Shown piece after piece: positions 49,657 through 59,993 of a DNA stretch of 64,000 bases. The translations under genes and the position numbers were made by a program. A model generated the notes under the pieces. The model saw only the letters and a program-made list of their open reading frames with translations. It ran no database searches and had not been told where the DNA came from. This DNA is from CAVUCH01 sp963739995 (GTDB taxonomy: Bacteria; Acidobacteriota; Vicinamibacteria; Vicinamibacterales; JAENWD01), in assembly GCA_963739995.1 (NCBI GenBank), contig CAVUCH010000019.1:124001-188000 (forward strand). Direction: 5' to 3'. Each line of letters starts with the position of its first letter. The stretch's first letter is position 1.

Positions 49657-51681
49657 ATGGCCCACGGCTCCCTGCTCCAGGAACTCGTCATCGTCTACGC
49701 CGCCGCGCTGCTGCTGCTGCTGGTCGCCGGCCGTCTCCGGGTGCCGCCGATTGTCGCCTTGATTCTCTCCGGCATCATCACCGGCCCGGCCGGACTGCGC
49801 GTTGTCGACACGCAGGCGGACGTCGACGTGCTGGCCGAGATCGGCATCGCCTTGCTGCTCTTCACCGCGGGACTCGATTTCTCGGTGACGGGGCTGCGCC
49901 GGACGTGGGCACGGGTCGTGATGGGCGGTGCCGCGCAAATGGTCGTGACCGCCGCGGTGGTGATGGCCATCGCGGTCGCCCTGGGCGAGTCCGGGTTCCG
50001 CCGGCTCGTCGTGCTGGGCATCTTCGTCGCGCTCTCGAGCACCGCAATCGTCATCAAGGAACTGACCCGGCACAACCAGGCGCACTCACCGCACGGGCAG
50101 CTGGCGATTGGTGTGCTGCTGCTCCAGGACCTCGCCGTCATCGTGCTCCTGGTGCTCACGCCGGTGCTGTTCGGGGCAGACACGGGGCTCCACCGCGAAT
50201 CCCTGACCGGCGCATTGGTTCGCGTGACGACGGTGCTCGCCGGGGTCGCGTTGGTCGCGCGCCTGGTGCTCCCGGCCCTTGTGCGCCTGGTCAGCACGAC
50301 CGGACGCGAGGCGTTTTCACTCGCGGTGCTGCTGGCGAGCATCGGGACCGCGTGGCTCACCTCCCGGGCGGGCCTCTCCATGGCGGTCGGCGCGTTTCTC
50401 GCGGGACTCGTGCTGGCGGAGAGCGAGGTGAGCCACCAGGTACACGCAGAGGTGCGCCCGCTGCGCGACCTGCTCGCGAGCGTGTTCTTCATCTCTGTCG
50501 GGATGCTCGTCGACCCACGCGCGCTCGCGAGCCAGGTGCCGCTGTTGATCGGTCTCGCGGCGCTCATCCTCGTCGTCAAGGGCATTTCCGCGGCGGGCGC
50601 ATTTGTCATCACCCGCACACCGCTTCGTGTGTCGGCGGCAGCAGGCGTGGCGCTCGCGCAGGTCGGCGAGTTCTCGCTGCTCTTCGGGGGCAGTGCGCGG
50701 ACGGCCGGCCTGATCAGCGACCGGGACTGGCAGCCCCTGCTCGGCGCGTCGATCCTGACGATGATGGCCGCGCCCGGCCTGGTGGCACTGGCACCCGCCG
50801 CCGGTGCGCGGGTCGCCGGCTGGTGGAGGGGCGCAGGACGCCACGAGCCTGCAGCGGGCGTCCACATGAGCGGCCACGTCGTGATCCTGGGATACGGCGC
50901 CGGAGGACGCGTCATCGCCCGCGCGCTGCGCGATATCGGCGTCACCTTCGTCGCGCTCGACCTCAACGGCCAGACGGTGCAGCAGGCGGCGGCCGCCGGC
51001 GAGCCGCTCGTGTACGCCGACGTGACTGCGCCCGACGCGCTCGAAGGCGCGGGCGTGGCGCACGCTGCCGCTGTCGTGGCGGTACTGTCGGACCCGGACG
51101 CGACGGAGCGCGCAGTCCGATCGATCCGCACCGTATCGGCCACGGTGCCAATCGTCGCGCGCACCCGCTACCGGCTCGAGGCAGAGCGCCTGCGGCACGC
51201 CGGAGCGACCGTGGCGGTTGCCGAGGAGATCGAGGCGTCGTTCGAGGTAGTCGCGCAGCTGCTCGCCCGCCTGGAAATCCCCGGCAACATCGCCGAGGTC
51301 CTGCTCGGCACCTATCGCCAGGCGACCTATGCCGAGCCGGCGCGGGGCGCACGGGCAGCGGCCGTCCCGTTCGATGCGCTGCCCGCGGAGCTGACCGCTG
51401 CACCGGTCACACTGTTCCGCCTGCCCGCCGGGGCGTGGAGCGTGGGACGCACGCTTGGCGCCATCGACCTGCGCGCTGGTACTGGTGCGACGATTCTCGC
51501 GATCAGACGCGAAGGGCGCACCATGACGTCGCCCGCCGCGGACGTGGAGCTCGCTGCCGAGGACGATCTCTACATCATGGGCGACGAGGCTCACGTGCGC
51601 GTCGCACAGGTCCGGCTCGAGCACGGATCTCTGACTCCTTTCGTGTCGCGATCGGGAAGCCTGACTTCAGATCAGGAATGA
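49657..51681 (+). CDS. CPA2-family monovalent cation:proton antiporter (Kef-like)
   Basis: A 674-residue inner-membrane protein. Residues about 1-390 hold about 12 membrane helices of the Na/H exchanger fold (VPPIVALILSGIITGPAGL, LLLFTAGLDFSVTGLRR, ALSSTAIVIKELTRHNQ, VGEFSLLFGG). A TrkA-N (RCK) domain follows with GHVVILGYGAGGRVIARALR, a GxGxxG nucleotide site. A TrkA-C domain ends the protein (WSVGRTLGAIDLRAGTG, DVELAAEDDLYIMG). It probably exports K+ or Na+ in exchange for protons, gated by nucleotide. Confidence 0.93.
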   Translation: MAHGSLLQELVIVYAAALLLLLVAGRLRVPPIVALILSGIITGPAGLRVVDTQADVDVLAEIGIALLLFTAGLDFSVTGLRRTWARVVMGGAAQMVVTAAVVMAIAVALGESGFRRLVVLGIFVALSSTAIVIKELTRHNQAHSPHGQLAIGVLLLQDLAVIVLLVLTPVLFGADTGLHRESLTGALVRVTTVLAGVALVARLVLPALVRLVSTTGREAFSLAVLLASIGTAWLTSRAGLSMAVGAFLAGLVLAESEVSHQVHAEVRPLRDLLASVFFISVGMLVDPRALASQVPLLIGLAALILVVKGISAAGAFVITRTPLRVSAAAGVALAQVGEFSLLFGGSARTAGLISDRDWQPLLGASILTMMAAPGLVALAPAAGARVAGWWRGAGRHEPAAGVHMSGHVVILGYGAGGRVIARALRDIGVTFVALDLNGQTVQQAAAAGEPLVYADVTAPDALEGAGVAHAAAVVAVLSDPDATERAVRSIRTVSATVPIVARTRYRLEAERLRHAGATVAVAEEIEASFEVVAQLLARLEIPGNIAEVLLGTYRQATYAEPARGARAAAVPFDALPAELTAAPVTLFRLPAGAWSVGRTLGAIDLRAGTGATILAIRREGRTMTSPAADVELAAEDDLYIMGDEAHVRVAQVRLEHGSLTPFVSRSGSLTSDQE

Positions 51682-51839
51682 TTCGGATCTGGAGGGCACC
51701 TGCGGAGGGTGGCAGTGATTGGAGCCGATCCTCAACGAGCCGAAGGCGAGTCGAGATGTGCCTGAAGCCGGGCCGACCAGCCACTGAGTGAGCGCAGCGA
51801 GTGAGAGTGGCTGGGTGTCAGGGACGGAATTCGCAACTG

Positions 51840-52020
51840 GCTGCTGACGTCGTTCCTCGCTGGCGTGATGTTGAGATAGATGGCGTCCTTGTCGGGATTG
51901 AGACCCCAGCCGGTTGCCGTCACGATCAAGTGCCTGACCTGGCCCAAAATTCCGCCAGCCGTCTGCCTGGCCGTGATGCGCGCCCAAGGATCTCGGAGCC
52001 CGCTTCCAATGTTCTCTAGA
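51840..52020 (-). pseudogene. Remnant of a DUF1254/DUF1214-type protein
   Basis: On the minus strand about 60 residues read ARITARQTAGGILGQVRHLI and TGWGLNPDKDAIYLNITPAR, which resembles the C-terminal DUF1214 part of DUF1254/DUF1214 proteins. The similarity stops abruptly at both sides, and no start is visible. The rest of 51682-52015 holds only a short GAGTGAGCGCAGCGAGTGAG dyad at about 51787. Confidence 0.4.
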
Positions 52021-52468
52021 ATTGCTTTCGTTCCCTGGCAATCCAGAACCGCGGCCCTGGACCGGCTCGCCCGACACGATCCTCGGGATTGGCGAGCCGG
52101 CACTGCTGCAACGACAGACACCCGCAGCCGATACACTGCGTCAGCCCCGCCTTCAGCCGCTCAAGCTCGGCGATGCGATCATCGACGCGCCGGGTCCAGC
52201 CGGCTGACAGCTTCGCCCAGTCCCCGCGTTCCGGCACGCGATTGTGGGGCAGCCTTGAGAGCTCGACGCCGATTTCCTCGAGCGACAGGCCGATCTTCTG
52301 GGCGAACACGATGAAAGCGATGCGCCGGAGGACCGCGCGCGGATAGCGGCGGTGGCCCGACCCGGCCCGCTCGGATGAGATCAATCCGCGGCTTTCATAG
52401 AAGCGAAGCGCGGAGGATGCCACACCGCTCCGGCGGGATATGTCCGTGATGGTGAGGAGATCGCGCAT
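52016..52468 (-). CDS. soxR: SoxR, redox-sensing MerR-family regulator
   Basis: A 150-residue MerR-type activator, the normal SoxR length. The N-terminal winged helix is TITDISRRSGVASSALRFYE. A dimerisation helix follows, and a complete [2Fe-2S] cluster motif CxxCxC(x5)C lies at residues 112-123 (CIGCGCLSLQQC). SoxR is activated when the cluster is oxidised by redox-cycling compounds or nitric oxide. It is divergent from the SDR gene, and the shared 91-base intergenic region contains a SoxR box. Confidence 0.95.
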   Translation of the reverse strand: MRDLLTITDISRRSGVASSALRFYESRGLISSERAGSGHRRYPRAVLRRIAFIVFAQKIGLSLEEIGVELSRLPHNRVPERGDWAKLSAGWTRRVDDRIAELERLKAGLTQCIGCGCLSLQQCRLANPEDRVGRAGPGPRFWIARERKQF

Positions 52469-52492
52469 GAAAACGGCCCTGAAAGATCCGGC

Positions 52493-52523
52493 TTGACTTA
52501 AAGTTAACTTTAACTTGTAGCAT
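52493..52523 (+). promoter_or_regulatory. SoxR-controlled promoter with SoxR box
   Basis: TTGACT (52493-52498) and TAGCAT (52518-52523) are separated by 19 bases, the over-long spacer typical of MerR/SoxR-activated promoters. The spacer is centred on the perfect palindrome TTAAAGTTAACTTTAA (52498-52513), which shares the AAGTTAACTT core of the enterobacterial SoxR box (CCTCAAGTTAACTTGAGG). It points toward the SDR gene. Confidence 0.85.
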
Positions 52524-52559
52524 GACCTGTGTCAACGCGCTCATGACACGGAGGGTCAC

Positions 52560-53285
52560 ATGCGAAGAGAGCAGCCGCCAGTGCGGGTCGCGATCACCGG
52601 TGGAACATCGGGCCTCGGGCTGGCGCTGGTCCGCGAGCTGAACAGCCGCGGAGCGCACATCGCCTTCGTCGCGCGCCACCGCGAAGACGTGGAGCGCGTC
52701 GCCCGCGAACGGCGCGGTGTCATCGGTATCGTCGGGGACGTGTCGCGCAAGGAGGATATCCATCCGATCGCGATTCAGGTGCTTGGCGCACTGGGCGGGC
52801 TTGACGTGCTCGTCAACAACGCTTCGTCACTTGGTCCCGTGCCGCTCGCCTCCCTCGCGGACACCGATTGCGAAGACCTGGAGCTCGCGCTCGCGACCAA
52901 CCTTGTCGGTCCGTTCCGCTTGACGAAGGCGCTCCTGGGCTCGCTGGCCGCGTCGGCGCGTGAAGGACGTCGCCCGCTGGTGGTGAACGTATCGAGCGAC
53001 GCGGCCGTCACCGCGTACGCCGGCTGGGGCGCATACGGCGCGAGCAAGGCCGGGCTTCATCATCTCAGCCGGATCTGGAACGAGGAGCTCGCGTCAGAAG
53101 GCATCCGGATCGTCTCCGTCGATCCCGGCGACATGGACACCCCCTTGCACGCGCTTGCGGTCCCCGACGCCGATCGCTCGACGCTGAAGAGTCCGGACGC
53201 CGCAGCCGGGGAGATTGCGGATCTGATCGCTGCGAACATGCGCGGCGCCGCCGTCGTCTCGCAGGAGCACGGGGTCCTTCAATGA
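52560..53285 (+). CDS. Short-chain dehydrogenase/reductase, first gene of the SoxR operon
   Basis: A 241-residue classical SDR. The cofactor motif VAITGGTSGLGLALVREL, NNAS, and the catalytic triad Ser (VNVSSDAAV), Tyr and Lys (YGASKAG) are all intact; the arginine-rich stretch after beta2 (ARHREDV) favours NADPH. The substrate is unknown. GGAGGGTCAC places an excellent ribosome binding site. The SoxR promoter lies 36 bases upstream. The stop overlaps the next start as ATGA. Confidence 0.9.
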   Translation: MRREQPPVRVAITGGTSGLGLALVRELNSRGAHIAFVARHREDVERVARERRGVIGIVGDVSRKEDIHPIAIQVLGALGGLDVLVNNASSLGPVPLASLADTDCEDLELALATNLVGPFRLTKALLGSLAASAREGRRPLVVNVSSDAAVTAYAGWGAYGASKAGLHHLSRIWNEELASEGIRIVSVDPGDMDTPLHALAVPDADRSTLKSPDAAAGEIADLIAANMRGAAVVSQEHGVLQ

Positions 53286-54505
53286 CCCCGGCCAGCAGGG
53301 CGACGCAGCGGCCGGTGGACGCGAAGCTGCTCGTCATCGATGACGAGGGCGCGATTACGCATCGTGCGCGCGCCGATGTTCCAGAGCTCGTCCGCGAAGG
53401 CGACGTCGTCGTCGCCAACGACGCGGCGACGCTGCCTGCCAGCCTCGCCGGCGTGCACGTGCCGAGTGGCGCCGCGATTGAAATACGCCTTGCGGGACGC
53501 GATTCGCTGCGGCCTCGTGACGTGCGCCGCTTCACCGCAGTCGTGTTTGGCGCCGGCGACTTCCGGACTCCGACCGAACACCGGGCGCCGCCGCCGGTCC
53601 TGCACCCCGGCGACGCGCTCCGGCTGGGTCCGCTGCGAGCGAGCGTGCTCCGCGTGCGGTCACATCCACGTCTGATCGAGATGCGCTTCGAGAACCCGGT
53701 GCCGGACATCTGGGAGGGCCTGGCCCGTCACGGGCGCCCGATCCAGTACGCCTACGTTCCGGAGCCGCTCGCGATCTGGGATACGTGGACGCAGATCGCC
53801 GGCCTTCCGGTCGCATTCGAACCGCCCTCGGCAGGATTCATCCTCGACTGGGCGGTGATCGGCTCGCTGCGCGCGCGGGGCGCGCTGTTTGCCACCCTCA
53901 CGCACGCCGCAGGCATCTCCTCGACCGGCGATGCCGAGCTCGATCGGCTGCTGCCGCTCGACGAGCCGTACGACATCCCCGTCTCGACGGCGGCATCGAT
54001 CGAGGCGTGCAGAAGTCGCGGCGGCCGCGTGATCGCGATCGGCACAACGGTCGTGCGGGCGCTGGAACACGCGTCGCGCGCCAACGGCAGCGTTCGGCCT
54101 GGCAGGGGGATCGCGACACAGCGCATCGGCCGGCTCTCGGTGCTCCGTTGCGTGGATGCGATTGTGTCGGGCACACACGAACCAGGCACCAGCCATTACG
54201 AGTTGCTGCGCGCGTTTCAGGATGACGACGTGCTGGGTCAGATGGCTTCCGAGGTCAACGCTCGCGGATACCGGACGCACGAGTTCGGCGACTCGGTGTG
54301 GCTCGAGCGTGCGACTCCACGACAGGTGATGGTCGATTGCGGCACGAGCCAAGACGGCTGGCGTTCCGTTGATACGGGTTCTCCCAGGAATCGCGCGCTC
54401 GAGAGCGCGACAGTGCAAGGATTAGTCCCCTTGCCGGCGCAGGAAGTGAACGGCTGGGATACCTGTGGCGGGCCTGCGAGCCGCCACCCGCCAGTGTTAT
54501 CGTGA
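53282..54505 (+). CDS. QueA-family S-adenosylmethionine:tRNA ribosyltransferase-isomerase homolog
   Basis: A 407-residue protein of the QueA family, which normally transfers and isomerises the ribosyl group of SAM onto preQ1-tRNA to make epoxyqueuosine. The family signposts are readable: GDVVVANDAATLPA, RHGRPIQYAYVPE, ATLTHAAGISSTGD, RGGRVIAIGTTVVRALEHA and a C-terminal HEFGDSVWL. It differs from canonical QueA in its shortened, altered N-terminal region, a weak active-site loop and a roughly 65-residue low-complexity tail after 54310. It is coupled to the SDR (ATGA) and overlaps GrpE (GTGA). It may be a paralog with a different substrate. Confidence 0.82.
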   Translation: MTPASRATQRPVDAKLLVIDDEGAITHRARADVPELVREGDVVVANDAATLPASLAGVHVPSGAAIEIRLAGRDSLRPRDVRRFTAVVFGAGDFRTPTEHRAPPPVLHPGDALRLGPLRASVLRVRSHPRLIEMRFENPVPDIWEGLARHGRPIQYAYVPEPLAIWDTWTQIAGLPVAFEPPSAGFILDWAVIGSLRARGALFATLTHAAGISSTGDAELDRLLPLDEPYDIPVSTAASIEACRSRGGRVIAIGTTVVRALEHASRANGSVRPGRGIATQRIGRLSVLRCVDAIVSGTHEPGTSHYELLRAFQDDDVLGQMASEVNARGYRTHEFGDSVWLERATPRQVMVDCGTSQDGWRSVDTGSPRNRALESATVQGLVPLPAQEVNGWDTCGGPASRHPPVLS

Positions 54506-55119
54506 TCGACATGGACGATCGACCGGATGACGATCTGCCGAAGGAAGGCGCACGCGCGCCCGAAATGAAAGTGGTGGACCGCCGCTGGTGGGCGCGGGGC
54601 GACAGCGCAGACACTGCCGAAACGCCGGCGGCGAAGCCCACGTATGTCGAGGAGCTCGAGACCAGGCTGGCGGAGAAGGATCGCGTGCTGCAGGACTACA
54701 TTCAGCAGTACAAGGCGGCTGCCGGCGAATTCGAGGAATCGCGGGCGCGGGCGCGCCGTGACGTCGCGAAGGAGGTGGAGCGCGGCAAGCGGGCCATCCT
54801 CGTGGACCTCCTGGAGATCGTGGACAACCTCGACCGCGCGATCGAGTCGGGAAAGGAGGCCCGCAACGTCGACGTGCTCGTGCACGGGGTCGAAATGGTG
54901 CGGCAGCAGTTCCTGCAACGCCTTGAAGGTTTTGGCATCCAACCGATCGAGCCCCTGCACCAGCCCTTCGACCCGACACAGCACGAGGCCATCGCCGTGG
55001 TGCCCGCCACCCGATCGGAAGACGACGAGAAGGTGCTCGGCGTGATCCGGCGCGGGTACAGAATCGGGGACGAAGTGCTGCGGCCGGCGCAGGTGGCGGT
55101 CGGGCGCGAGGGGAGCTGA
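54502..55119 (+). CDS. grpE: GrpE nucleotide-exchange factor
   Basis: A 205-residue DnaK co-chaperone. A long coiled coil (VEELETRLAEKDRVLQDYIQ, AAAGEFEESRARARRDVAKE) is followed by the four-helix region (LLEIVDNLDRAIESGKE) and the beta domain (PLHQPFDPTQHEAIAVVPAT, VIRRGYRIGDEVLRPAQVAV), the GrpE signature. The GTG start overlaps the QueA-like stop as GTGA; an ATG at 54511 is the alternative. No dnaK or dnaJ is nearby. Placement inside a SoxR-controlled operon is unusual and would link chaperone turnover to redox stress. Confidence 0.92.
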   Translation: MIDMDDRPDDDLPKEGARAPEMKVVDRRWWARGDSADTAETPAAKPTYVEELETRLAEKDRVLQDYIQQYKAAAGEFEESRARARRDVAKEVERGKRAILVDLLEIVDNLDRAIESGKEARNVDVLVHGVEMVRQQFLQRLEGFGIQPIEPLHQPFDPTQHEAIAVVPATRSEDDEKVLGVIRRGYRIGDEVLRPAQVAVGREGS

Positions 55120-55194
55120 AGGCGGGGATGCAATTCAGGAGGCCCGGTGCACGCACGATGTGGCAGGCCATACGTCCGCGCGGCGTGAGCACGC

Positions 55195-55908
55195 ATGTCG
55201 GATAACCTCGTCGACAGGCGGCTTCGCTACATCGACCGCCAGCGCCAGCTCCATGCGGACACCGTTAACGTGGACGTCCGCCGCTTCGTACCGCTCGGCA
55301 GCGGTCCCCTGAATCGGGACGGGATGCCGAAGCTGCCTGTCGGCCAGCACGTGGTGAAGAACTGGCCCGTGCTCGATCTCGGCGACGTGCCCGACGTACC
55401 CACCAGCGGCTGGCGACTCGAGGTGGGCGGGCTCGTCGAGAACCCGGTCACGCTCACCTGGGAGCGTTTCCTGGCGTTGCCGCAGGCCGAAGACGTCAGC
55501 GACTTTCATTGCGTGACGACGTGGAGCCGCTTCGACAACCGGTGGGGAGGGGTGCGGTTCCGCACGATCGCGGAGCTGGCGGTCCCAAAGCCAGAAGCGG
55601 CGTTCGTCCTGTGTACGGGGCACGACCTGGCACCGGGGACACCGATCCCTTACACCACCAACCTGCCGCTCGCGCGCGCCGTGGAAGACGATGTGCTGCT
55701 GGTCCACACGTGGGAGGGCCACCCACTCCCCCGCTCGCACGGTGGCCCGTGCCGGATGATCACGCCGAAGCTGTACGCCTGGAAGGGCACGAAGTGGATC
55801 CGCCGAATCGAGTTCCTCGACCACAACCAGCGCGGCTTCTGGGAGGAACGCGGCTACTCCGATACCGCGGAGCCGTGGGCGAACGACCGGTACTCGAACG
55901 GCCGCTGA
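55195..55908 (+). CDS. Sulfite oxidase-like molybdopterin oxidoreductase
   Basis: A 237-residue protein of the sulfite-oxidase family (oxidoreductase molybdopterin-binding domain). FHCVTTWSRFDNRWGGVRF carries the Cys that ligates molybdenum, and GHPLPRSHGGPCRMITPKLY and AWKGTKWIRRIEFLD are family signatures. It has no signal peptide and no heme domain, resembling cytoplasmic YedY-like enzymes. It lies 75 bases after grpE and may be in the same operon. Confidence 0.87.
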   Translation: MSDNLVDRRLRYIDRQRQLHADTVNVDVRRFVPLGSGPLNRDGMPKLPVGQHVVKNWPVLDLGDVPDVPTSGWRLEVGGLVENPVTLTWERFLALPQAEDVSDFHCVTTWSRFDNRWGGVRFRTIAELAVPKPEAAFVLCTGHDLAPGTPIPYTTNLPLARAVEDDVLLVHTWEGHPLPRSHGGPCRMITPKLYAWKGTKWIRRIEFLDHNQRGFWEERGYSDTAEPWANDRYSNGR

Positions 55909-55942
55909 CTCTGTGATTGCGTGCCTGCTTGCCTCACCCCTC

Positions 55943-56152
<210 letters not shown>

Positions 56153-56191
56153 TCCTCTGGCATGTTTCGTGCGACGTGCAGCTGAGCATCT

Positions 56192-58600
<2,409 letters not shown>

Positions 58601-58658
58601 CGTGACCGCGCCCGCCGGGAGCTCGCTCCTGATGCCGGCATCACCGCACACTGCTGCC

Positions 58659-59993
58659 ATGAAGCTCACCGACGATCCGCTCTGGTACAAAGACGCGATC
58701 ATCTACGAAGCGCACGTCAAGTCGTTTTTCGACAGCACCAACGACGGCATCGGCGATTTTCGCGGCCTCACCAGCAAGCTGGGGTACCTGCAGGACCTCG
58801 GCATCACGTGCTTGTGGCTGCTCCCGTTCTTCCCGTCGCCGCTCAAGGACGACGGGTACGACATCTCGGACTACTGCGATGTCCACCCGAGCTACGGCAC
58901 TCTCGAAGACTTCAGGGCGCTGGTGGCGGAGGCGCACGCGCGGGGCATCCGGGTGCTCATCGAGCTCGTCGTCAACCACACGTCCGACCAGCACCCGTGG
59001 TTCCAGGCCGCGCGCCGGGCGCCGCGTGGCTCCCGCGAGCGGGAGTTCTACGTCTGGAGCGACACGGATCAGCGGTTTCCCGAAACGCGCATCATCTTCA
59101 CCGACACCGAGAAATCGAACTGGACCTACGACGCCGTCGCCGGGCAGTACTACTGGCACCGCTTCTTCGCGCATCAGCCCGATCTGAATCACAACAACCC
59201 GGAGGTCGTCTCCGCGGTCATCGACGTGATGATGTTCTGGCTCGACCTCGGCGTGGACGCCCTGCGGCTCGACGCGGTGCCGTACCTCTGTGTGCGCGAG
59301 GGCACCACGAACGAGAACCTGCCCGAGACGCACGCCGTGTTGAAGCAGATGCGGCGCGAGCTCGATGCGCGGTATCCGGACCGGATGCTGCTGGCGGAAG
59401 CGAACCAGTGGCCTGCCGACGTGCGCCCGTACTTCGGCGACGGGGACGAGTGCCAGATGGGGTTCCACTTTCCGCTGATGCCCCGCATCTTCATGGCCGT
59501 GCGGCAGGAGGACAAGCACCCGATCGTCGACATCCTCAAGCAGACGCCGGAGCTCCCGCCGTCGTGCCAGTGGGCACTCTTCCTCCGCAACCATGACGAG
59601 CTGACGCTCGAGATGGTGACGGACGAAGAGCGCGACTACATGTACGACGCCTACGCCGCCGATCCCATGATGCGGCTGAACGTCGGCATCCGCCGGCGGC
59701 TCGCACCGCTGATGGAGAACAGCCGCCGCCGCGTCGAGCTGCTGAACGTGCTGCTTTCACGCTGCCCGGCACGCCCGTCGTCTACTACGGCGACGAGATC
59801 GGGATGGGCGACAACATCTACCTCGGCGACCGTAACGGCGTGCGCACGCCCATGCAGTGGAGCGGCGACCGGAACGGGGGGTTCTCACGCGCGGATCCGG
59901 CACGGCTCTTTGCCCCGCCGATCATGGACCCGGTGTACGGCTACCAATCCATCAACGTCGAGGCCCAGGAGCGCTATCCGTTCTCGCTGCTGA
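58659..59993 (+). CDS. treS: Trehalose synthase (TreS), N-terminal fragment of a frameshifted TreS-maltokinase gene
   Basis: First part of a 1105-residue TreS-maltokinase fusion covering 58659-61976. TreS interconverts maltose and trehalose. The GH13_16 barrel shows IIYEAHVKSFFDSTNDGIGD, VLIELVVNHTSDQHPWF, GVDALRLDAVPYL (nucleophile Asp), MLLAEANQWP (Glu) and LFLRNHDELTLEM. A T is missing from the run at 59755-59757; restoring it gives the expected LLFTLPGTPVVYYGDEIGMG in the next frame. Residues after that point here are spurious. The start at 58659 fits the family; an ATG at 58632 is possible. Confidence 0.92.
   Translation: MKLTDDPLWYKDAIIYEAHVKSFFDSTNDGIGDFRGLTSKLGYLQDLGITCLWLLPFFPSPLKDDGYDISDYCDVHPSYGTLEDFRALVAEAHARGIRVLIELVVNHTSDQHPWFQAARRAPRGSREREFYVWSDTDQRFPETRIIFTDTEKSNWTYDAVAGQYYWHRFFAHQPDLNHNNPEVVSAVIDVMMFWLDLGVDALRLDAVPYLCVREGTTNENLPETHAVLKQMRRELDARYPDRMLLAEANQWPADVRPYFGDGDECQMGFHFPLMPRIFMAVRQEDKHPIVDILKQTPELPPSCQWALFLRNHDELTLEMVTDEERDYMYDAYAADPMMRLNVGIRRRLAPLMENSRRRVELLNVLLSRCPARPSSTTATRSGWATTSTSATVTACARPCSGAATGTGGSHARIRHGSLPRRSWTRCTATNPSTSRPRSAIRSRC

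Noticed and set aside
59755..59760. Programmed ribosomal frameshift in treS
   Set aside because: No slippery heptamer or downstream pseudoknot, and the missing base is in a T-run with a compensating shift 1.6 kb later. An assembly indel is simpler.
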